Below are positions 58,411 through 64,000 of a stretch of DNA of 64,000 nucleotides, piece after piece. Origin of the DNA: Acidimicrobiia bacterium (GTDB lineage: Bacteria > Acidobacteriota > Terriglobia > Bryobacterales > Bryobacteraceae); assembly GCA_016871315.1 (NCBI GenBank), contig VFZE01000022.1, forward strand, positions 1 to 64,000. Reading direction: 5' to 3'. Below the pieces are notes generated by a model. The model was not told the origin of the DNA. It did not search any database and was given only the letters and a program-made list of their open reading frames with translations. Position 1 is the first letter of the stretch; every line of letters starts with the position of its first letter. Both the position numbers and the translations under genes were made by a program.

Positions 58411-59457
58411 ATGGCAGGTCAGAAGCAGATCCTCTACCGCGACGCGGGAGTCAATATTGATGAAGGCGAACGGGCGGTGGAGCGGATCAAGAAGCTTGCC
58501 CGCGGCACATTCAACCCCAACGTACTGACGGGCATCGGAAGTTTCGGCGCCGCCTATCATCTGAAAGGCTGGAAGCAGCCGGTGCTGATCAGCTCCGCCG
58601 ACGGCGTGGGAACCAAGCTCAAGGTGGCCTTTGCCACTGGCAGGCACGGCACCATCGGCGAAGACCTGGTCAACCACTGCGTCAACGACATCGCCGTGCA
58701 AGGCGCCGAGCCGCTCTTCTTTCTCGATTACTTCGCCACCGGTAAGCTCTCGGCGGGCGTCACCGCGGAAGTGGTCTCCGGACTGGCCCGCGGTTGCCGC
58801 CGCAACGGCTGCGCGCTGATCGGCGGAGAAACCGCGGAGATGCCCGGCCTCTACGCCGACGGCGAGTATGACCTGGCCGGCTTCATCGTCGGCGCCGTGG
58901 AGCGCGGCCAATTGCTGACCGGCCAGCGCATCCGTAGAGGCGACGTGCTGCTAGGGCTGCCGTCGAGCGGTTTGCACACCAACGGCTACTCGCTGGCTCG
59001 CAAGCTGCTCTTCGACGTGGCCGGTTACAAGGTCTCCACCAAGGTCAAAGAACTGCGCTGTACGGTGGGGGAAGAGCTACTGAAGGTGCACCGCAGCTAC
59101 TTGAAGCCGCTGCGCGCGCTGCGCAAGGCTCGCCTGCTCAAAGGCGCCGCGCACATCACCGGAGGCGGCATCTCCGACAACACGCCGCGCATGCTTCCGA
59201 AGGGCCTGGGCGCCGAAATACACAGCATCACGTGGAAGACCCCTCCGGTCTTCCAACTTTTGCGCGAGATCGGGCAGGTGCCGGACGATGACTGGCGCCG
59301 GACATTCAATTTGGGTATCGGCATGATTTTGGCCGTCGGCGAGCAGGACGTAGCCGCCACGGAGCGCATCCTTCGCAAGCTCAAGGAGCGCTGCTGGCGA
59401 ATCGGCCGCGTGGTGCGGCTCGCGAGCGATGCCTCGCCGAGGGTGGCCTACCTGTGA
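58411..59457 (+). CDS. purM: phosphoribosylformylglycinamidine cyclo-ligase (AIR synthase)
   Basis: A 348-aa enzyme for the fifth step of purine synthesis, ATP-dependent ring closure of FGAM to AIR. Signatures include DAGVNIDEGERAVERIK, SSADGVGTKLKVA, LVNHCVNDIAVQGAEPLFFL, IGGETAEMPG and HITGGGISDNTPRMLP. Length is normal. The purN start overlaps its stop by 4 nt, so the two are translated together. Confidence 0.96.
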   Translation: MAGQKQILYRDAGVNIDEGERAVERIKKLARGTFNPNVLTGIGSFGAAYHLKGWKQPVLISSADGVGTKLKVAFATGRHGTIGEDLVNHCVNDIAVQGAEPLFFLDYFATGKLSAGVTAEVVSGLARGCRRNGCALIGGETAEMPGLYADGEYDLAGFIVGAVERGQLLTGQRIRRGDVLLGLPSSGLHTNGYSLARKLLFDVAGYKVSTKVKELRCTVGEELLKVHRSYLKPLRALRKARLLKGAAHITGGGISDNTPRMLPKGLGAEIHSITWKTPPVFQLLREIGQVPDDDWRRTFNLGIGMILAVGEQDVAATERILRKLKERCWRIGRVVRLASDASPRVAYL

Positions 59458-60056
59458 AGCGGCTCGGAATTCTCTTATCCGGCCGCGGCTCCAACTTTGA
59501 GGCGATCGCTCGATCGATTGAGGAGGGAAGGCTGAACGCGGAGATCGCGGTGGTGATCTCGAACCGCGCCGAAGCGCCTGGTATCGAGATTGCCCTGGCG
59601 CGAGGCCTGAAGGCGGTTCACATTTCCTCGAAGGGCCTGGACCGCGAAGCCTATGATGCTCAACTGGTGAAGGAGCTGAAGGAGAATCACGTAGAGCTTG
59701 TCTGCCTCGCCGGATACATGCGGATGCTCAGCGCGTCGTTCGTGCGTGAGTTTCCGATGCGCATCCTCAATATCCACCCTTCACTACTGCCCGCTTTTCC
59801 CGGACTCGATGCGCAGCACCAGGCCTTTGAGTACGGCGTCAAGATCTCCGGCTGCACGGTGCACTTCGTGGATGAACAGCTTGATCACGGGCCCATCGTT
59901 CTTCAGGCACATGTCCCGGTGCTCGCGACCGACGATAGCGATACGTTGGCCGCGCGGATTCTGAAAGAGGAGCACCGCATCTACTCTGAGGCCGTGGCGA
60001 TTGTTCTCAACGGCAGGTATAGAGTGGAAGGGCGTCGCGTCATTGAGGAGGTGTAA
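59454..60056 (+). CDS. purN: phosphoribosylglycinamide formyltransferase
   Basis: A 200-aa enzyme that formylates GAR using 10-formyl-tetrahydrofolate. Motifs: LGILLSGRGSNFEAIARSI at the N-terminus, CLAGYMRMLS, and the catalytic NIHPSLLPAFPG with GCTVHFVDEQLDHGPIVLQ (active-site Asn, His, Asp). It starts at GTG 59454 in a 4-nt overlap with purM. Confidence 0.96.
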   Translation: MKRLGILLSGRGSNFEAIARSIEEGRLNAEIAVVISNRAEAPGIEIALARGLKAVHISSKGLDREAYDAQLVKELKENHVELVCLAGYMRMLSASFVREFPMRILNIHPSLLPAFPGLDAQHQAFEYGVKISGCTVHFVDEQLDHGPIVLQAHVPVLATDDSDTLAARILKEEHRIYSEAVAIVLNGRYRVEGRRVIEEV

Positions 60057-60057
60057 C

Positions 60058-61230
60058 GTGCACCGCCGAGAATTCCTCGTCGCCGCATCGGCGGCATCCG
60101 TGCTGGGAGCCAGCCGAAAGATCCGCGCTGGCATCATCGGCAGCGGCGGCCGCGGCCGTCTGCTCACGGCCGAGTTCAAAGAGATCGGCGTCGACATGGC
60201 GGCCGTCGCCGACGTCTACGAGCCCAATCTCGCCGCCGGGTTGAAGACCGCATCCACCGGCGCGGAAGGCTATTCGAACTACAAGAAGCTGCTCGAAGAC
60301 AAGACGCTGGACGCGGTGATCGTCGCCACGCCCGATCATTGGCATGCGCAGATGACGATCGACGCAGTGGAGGCGGGCAAGGATGTCTACCTCGAAAAGC
60401 CGCTGGCGCACACCATTGCCGACGGCTTCCGCATCATCGAGGCCGTGCGCCGCACGCGCCGCGTGGTGCAAGTGGGCACGCAGCGCCGCAGCTTCGACCT
60501 GTTTCAGGAAGCCAAGCAGGTGATGGATTCCGGACAGGTTGGCGACGTGCGGCTGGTCAACTCCTGGTGGTACAACTACACGGGCTCGGTTCGCACGCGG
60601 CCGCTGGAGGGCAAGCTCGATTGGGAGCAGTGGCTTGGTCCCGCGCCTAAGCGAGCCTTGGATCCGGCGCGGTTCCGCAACTGGTATTGGTATTGGGACT
60701 ATTCAGGCGGTCTGCTGGTGGGACAGGCGGCGCATGTGGTCGACGCCATCCATTGGATGATGAACTCCTCCTATCCGCTGGCGGTGACCTGCACCGGCGG
60801 CCGCGCGAATGTGGAAGGCGTGGAGGTGCCGGAAACGGCCTCGATGAGCATCGAATACCCGGAGAATTACTTGGGCGTCTTCACGCTGGGCTACAAGGCG
60901 ATGCCGTACAACGGCTACAACGATCAGTGTAAGCAGTTCCACGGCTCCAAGGCGCGCTTTGACGTGGGGCGCGAGTGGTGGGCCCTCTATCCGCAGTCGA
61001 ACGACCTCGAGATGAAGCCGAGCTTGGAGAAGAAGCGGCCCGGCAGCTTCGCCTCCGCCACCCGCATGCACATCCGGAACTTTCTGGACTGCATCGAGTC
61101 GCGCAAGGATCCCAACGCCACGGTCGAGATGGGGCAGGCAACCAACATCGTGCTCTGCATGGCGATGGACAGCATGCGCACGGGCAGGCGGCTGAAATGG
61201 AACCAGGCGGCGCGGCGCGTCGAGTCTTGA
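60058..61230 (+). CDS. TAT-exported Gfo/Idh/MocA-family oxidoreductase
   Basis: A 390-aa protein starting at GTG 60058 with AGGAGG (60046-60051) 6 nt upstream, inside the end of purN. A twin-arginine signal (RREFLVAASAASVLGA) indicates folded export. A Rossmann NAD(P) domain follows (about 20-140: IIGSGGRGRLL; YLEKPLAHTIADG with the conserved EKP). The C-terminal domain has family motifs GGLLVGQAAHVVDAIHWMM and NFLDCIESRKDPNATVEMG. The substrate is probably a sugar or related compound; not resolved. It follows purN by 1 nt. Confidence 0.9.
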   Translation: MHRREFLVAASAASVLGASRKIRAGIIGSGGRGRLLTAEFKEIGVDMAAVADVYEPNLAAGLKTASTGAEGYSNYKKLLEDKTLDAVIVATPDHWHAQMTIDAVEAGKDVYLEKPLAHTIADGFRIIEAVRRTRRVVQVGTQRRSFDLFQEAKQVMDSGQVGDVRLVNSWWYNYTGSVRTRPLEGKLDWEQWLGPAPKRALDPARFRNWYWYWDYSGGLLVGQAAHVVDAIHWMMNSSYPLAVTCTGGRANVEGVEVPETASMSIEYPENYLGVFTLGYKAMPYNGYNDQCKQFHGSKARFDVGREWWALYPQSNDLEMKPSLEKKRPGSFASATRMHIRNFLDCIESRKDPNATVEMGQATNIVLCMAMDSMRTGRRLKWNQAARRVES

Positions 61231-61260
61231 ATCTGGGACAATGGGCAGCGGAATTCCTTT

Positions 61261-61560
61261 ATGCAGCAGCCCATCGGACAACCGACCAAGATCCAACTGG
61301 CCCACACCGAAGACTACCGCGAAGCCTACGCCAACAGCGTGCAGGTGCGCGTCAACCTGTGGGATTTTTTTCTGATGTTCGGCATCATCAACCAGACGGC
61401 CCAGGACTCGGTGGAAATCCGCAACTTCCAGGGCGTCTACTTGAGCCCGCAGCAGGCCAAAGCGCTGGCCAATTTGCTGAACCAGAACATCTCGCAGTAT
61501 GAGTCAGCCTTCGGAGAGATCCAGCTGGAGCCGAAGCCGGGAGCGCAGGTGGTTCAATAA
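61261..61560 (+). CDS. DUF3467 family protein
   Basis: A 99-aa protein with the DUF3467 pattern: YANSVQVRVNLWDFFLMFGI, an internal VEIRNFQGVYLSPQQAKALA, and a C-terminal helix ending LNQNISQYESAFG. There is no signal peptide. Its molecular role is unknown to me. It lies between the oxidoreductase and a membrane glycosyltransferase on the same strand. Confidence 0.82.
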   Translation: MQQPIGQPTKIQLAHTEDYREAYANSVQVRVNLWDFFLMFGIINQTAQDSVEIRNFQGVYLSPQQAKALANLLNQNISQYESAFGEIQLEPKPGAQVVQ

Positions 61561-61580
61561 GAGCGCACATCGTTTTCCTG

Positions 61581-63017
61581 GTGGCGTTCGCGTGTTTCGC
61601 CTTCCTGGCGCACGCGCCTTTTCTTAATCTGCCGTTCTTCTGGGACGAGCTTGGTTACTTTGTTCCCGCCGCGCTGGACCTACTGAAGCAGGGCCGGCTG
61701 GTGCCGGTGTCGACGGAGGCCAACGCGCATCCACCGCTGGTGATGATCTACTTGGCGGCGGTTTGGAAGCTGGCCGGCTATTCGATCACAGCCACGCGCG
61801 TGGCGATGCTAACGCTGGCCTCGCTTTCCTTGTTGGCGATCTTCATGCTCGCCATCGAACTATGCAAGCAGGTGAAGGGCTCGCCCGCCTTCCCAGCGAT
61901 CCTGTTCGTGATGGCATCGCCGCTGATCTACACGCAGTCGATGATGGCGCAGCTCGATATGCCCGCGATGGGACTCACCGCCGCGACGCTGCTGCTGTTC
62001 CTGCGTGCGAACTACCGCGCCGCGGCGGCAGCCGCCACGATGCTGGTGCTGACCAAGGAGACCGGAATCGCCGTGCCGATTGCGATGGCACTGTGGCTGA
62101 CAAAGGAGCGTAACCGGGCCGCGTTGTGGTTTCTGTTACCGTGCGCGGTGCTGGCCGGGTGGTTCGCCATCGTCTGGCAGGCCACCGGACATCCTTTCGG
62201 CAGCGCCAAGTTCACCGGATATAACCTCACCTATCCGCTGCATCCTTTCCGGTTGGGCGTGAGCCTGGCAAAAAAGCTGTACACGCTATTCGTGGCTGAC
62301 TTCCACTGGTTGGGTACGGCGGCCATCGTGGCCGCTTGGCGCGGCTTCACGGACCGGGGATGGAAAGTGGCCGCGGCTATCGGCGCCGCGCAGACGCTGT
62401 TGGTTGTCGCGCTGGGCGGGGCCCAGCTGGAACGGTACCTGCTGCCCGTGCTGCCGCTGTTCTATATTGCTGCCGCCACGGCATGGTCGCAGCGCGGATT
62501 CCTGGTGAAGACCGCGGGGGTTACGGTGATGTCATGCGGTTTATTGGCCGGCTTCTGGTGGAACCCGCCCTATCCCTACCCTTACGAAAACAATCTCGCG
62601 ATGACGACTTTCGTCGAGCTGCACCAGGCCGCCGCCGAGTTTCTGGAACGCGACTATCCACGCCAGAAGGTGGTGACCGCGTGGCCGTTGAGCGACGCGC
62701 TGCGCCGGCCCGAGTTCGGTTACGTCAACCGGAAGCGCGATATCGTGGAACTGCCCGATTTTCAGCCCTCCCGTTTCCACGGAATCGAAAACGTCCAGCT
62801 GCTGGTGCTGTACTCGCGCGACTGGCGCCGCGTGCCGCTGCTGGAGAACTGGTGGGCGGACTACTTCAGCTATGCGCCCGCCATCTCGAGCGAGGAATGC
62901 CAGCGAAGATATGGCCTGATACCGGTGGCGCGCTGGGAGGCGCACGGACAGTGGATCGAGATCCTTGCCCGCGAACCCGCTAATCGTTCCCCGCGGCCGC
63001 GGCGGTTTCCAGTTTGA
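61581..63017 (+). CDS. membrane glycosyltransferase-like protein (GT39/ArnT superfamily)
   Basis: A 478-aa protein with about 10 membrane segments. The catalytic-type acidic motif of the GT-C fold sits in the first loop (PFFWDELGYFVPAALDLLKQ), followed by NAHPPLVMIYLAAVWKLAG. A soluble C-terminal part follows. It would move a sugar from a lipid-linked donor on the periplasmic face; acceptor unknown. The start is doubtful: GTG 61581 lies inside the first hydrophobic stretch, and the frame is open upstream (RAHIVFLV) with no standard start codon, so the true start may be altered or unusual. The 3' end overlaps the convergent MFS remnant. Confidence 0.78.
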   Translation: MAFACFAFLAHAPFLNLPFFWDELGYFVPAALDLLKQGRLVPVSTEANAHPPLVMIYLAAVWKLAGYSITATRVAMLTLASLSLLAIFMLAIELCKQVKGSPAFPAILFVMASPLIYTQSMMAQLDMPAMGLTAATLLLFLRANYRAAAAAATMLVLTKETGIAVPIAMALWLTKERNRAALWFLLPCAVLAGWFAIVWQATGHPFGSAKFTGYNLTYPLHPFRLGVSLAKKLYTLFVADFHWLGTAAIVAAWRGFTDRGWKVAAAIGAAQTLLVVALGGAQLERYLLPVLPLFYIAAATAWSQRGFLVKTAGVTVMSCGLLAGFWWNPPYPYPYENNLAMTTFVELHQAAAEFLERDYPRQKVVTAWPLSDALRRPEFGYVNRKRDIVELPDFQPSRFHGIENVQLLVLYSRDWRRVPLLENWWADYFSYAPAISSEECQRRYGLIPVARWEAHGQWIEILAREPANRSPRPRRFPV

Positions 63018-63356
63018 CCGCCTGGTAGCCGCCACGCGACTTGTCGTAGAAGAACAGAATGCCGAAGACCACCGTCAGCACAACAGGCAGAATCGCCACG
63101 TAGCAGAAGGCCGCCGCCGCGCCAAAGGAGTCATACCAGCTGCCCATCACCGGCAGGATAAGAGCCACCGACAGATTGCCCGTGCCGCCAATGATGGCCA
63201 GCCGCAGCGCGCCGCCTTTGAGGAATCGCTCCGCCGTGACGCCCAGCATCAGCGGCCAGAAGTAAGTCTTGCCGGTGCCATCCCGCGGATGGAGGACACC
63301 ATCGAGGTGGTGACGAGTGCAATGCAACTGGCGATGAAAAGTTTGCGAGGGTTCAT
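62980..63356 (-). pseudogene. MFS transporter with most of its middle deleted
   Basis: ATG 63356 opens a typical transporter N-terminus (NPRKLFIASCIALVTTSMVS). After about 25 residues the sense jumps, in another frame, to the last third of an MFS protein (AERFLKGGALRLAIIGGTGN; LSVALILPVMGSWYDSFGAA; YVAILPVVLTVVFGILFFY). The stop is at 62980. More than 250 codons are missing compared with a normal MFS protein, so it cannot transport. The join is near 63280. Confidence 0.75.
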
Positions 63357-63429
63357 GACCGATTCATGCTCCAGATGAAATCGAATCGGACAGTGTATCA
63401 GGACAGGATGTCCCCCTTTAAGGGGCCCG

Positions 63430-64000
63430 TTACCCCTCCTTCGGCAGGATCCCCAGCGACTTCATCTTCCGGTACAGATTGCTCCGCTCCATCCCCAGCA
63501 GCTCGGCGGCGCGCGTGACATTGCCCCGCGTCTCCTCCAGCTTCTTCAGAATGTAGTCCCGCTCGGCCGCCTCGCGAAACTCGTGCAGGCTCGCGAAATG
63601 GTCGATCACCGGCTCCACCGACAACCGCCGCGTCATGGTCAGCGGGATGTGCCGCGCGTCGATCCGCACCTGCGGGTTCATGATCACGATCCGCTCCATC
63701 AGGTTCCGCAACTCGCGCACGTTGCCCGGCCAGGGGTGCTGCTTCAGCAGCTCGTAGGCCCCGTCGGTCAGCTCCTTCTGCTTGCGCCCGTAAGCCCCGG
63801 TGAACTCCGACAGGAAATGATCGGCCAGCAGCGGAATATCCTCGACGCGCTCCCGCAACGGCGGCACGTAGAAGGGAATCACGTTCAGCCGGTAGAACAG
63901 GTCCTCGCGGAAATTACCGCGCTCGATCTCCTCTTCCAGGTTCTTGTTGGTCGCCGCGATGACGCGCACATCCACGCGGATCACCTCGTGCGCCCCCACC
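63430..64000 (-). CDS. sigma-54-dependent response-regulator/activator, C-terminal part
   Basis: A partial gene whose start lies beyond the right edge. It contains the second half of the AAA+ domain (VRVIAATNKNLEEEI, FREDLFYRLNVIPFYVPPLR, HPWPGNVRELRNLMERI with the R-finger region). A Fis-type helix-turn-helix ends the protein (VTRAAELLGMERSNLYRKMK). This is an NtrC-family activator of RNA polymerase with sigma-54. The receiver or sensor domain is not in the window, so the signal is unknown. The frame stays open to the edge. Confidence 0.92.
   Translation of the reverse strand, partial: VGAHEVIRVDVRVIAATNKNLEEEIERGNFREDLFYRLNVIPFYVPPLRERVEDIPLLADHFLSEFTGAYGRKQKELTDGAYELLKQHPWPGNVRELRNLMERIVIMNPQVRIDARHIPLTMTRRLSVEPVIDHFASLHEFREAAERDYILKKLEETRGNVTRAAELLGMERSNLYRKMKSLGILPKEG

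Noticed and set aside
63411-63424. CCCCTTTAAGGGG palindrome as a terminator for the sigma-54 activator
   Set aside because: The stem is only about 5 bp once a loop is allowed, and no T run follows on the minus strand, so support is too weak.

Overview
The window is high-GC bacterial DNA that looks like an acidobacterium of the Solibacter/Bryobacter type (order Bryobacterales). This is inferred from gene content. There is an 'ADOP' type MacB/FtsX permease, two Oar-like TonB-dependent receptors, and three large secreted proteins ending in what looks like the TIGR03437 'Solibacter' C-terminal domain. A serine/threonine kinase fused to a beta-propeller (here broken) also fits. No rRNA, tRNA, CRISPR array or intact insertion sequence was recognised.

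Layout. 0.1-8.6 kb (+): ADOP permease, an HTH plus periplasmic-binding-like one-component regulator, a large Oar-like receptor and two uncharacterised proteins. 8.6-18.9 kb (-): three large secreted proteins: a beta-propeller/Big-domain adhesin-like protein, an unknown 675-aa protein, and an LGFP-repeat protein with a C39-peptidase-like domain. 18.9-31.8 kb (-): a tightly packed type II secretion operon that begins with an ECF sigma factor and its zinc-finger anti-sigma factor. It continues through a small secreted protein, gspE, F, G, H, I, J, K, L, M, a GspC-like protein, a small secreted protein and gspD. Many junctions are 4-nt ATGA overlaps. The LGFP-repeat protein follows gspD after 73 nt and may be a secreted substrate.

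31.8-34.8 kb (-): a medium-chain alcohol dehydrogenase surrounded by frameshifted remnants of a secreted protein and two outer-membrane barrel proteins. 34.9-41.1 kb (+): a second Oar-like receptor, a PP2C phosphatase and a three-gene set of secreted Ig-like proteins. 41.1-43.6 kb (+): a wrecked defence locus. The two complementary halves of a TIR domain are separated by about 1.1 kb holding a BrnT/BrnA toxin-antitoxin pair and a truncated AbiEii-type nucleotidyltransferase. A frameshifted NB-ARC ATPase follows. Short copies of flanking sequence lie at the joints. This is the most unusual part of the window.

43.9-64 kb: a small secreted protein, miaA, a TPR protein, a DASS-family anion transporter, a secreted LTD/endonuclease-phosphatase-fold protein, rtcB, a kinase pseudogene, three tandem amidohydrolase-family genes, purM-purN, a TAT-exported Gfo/Idh/MocA oxidoreductase, a DUF3467 protein, a membrane glycosyltransferase, an MFS pseudogene with its middle missing, and the C-terminal part of a sigma-54 activator that runs off the right edge.

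A recurring theme is lesions: six loci carry single-base frameshifts and/or large internal deletions. I cannot tell from the sequence alone whether these are real decay or assembly/consensus errors.
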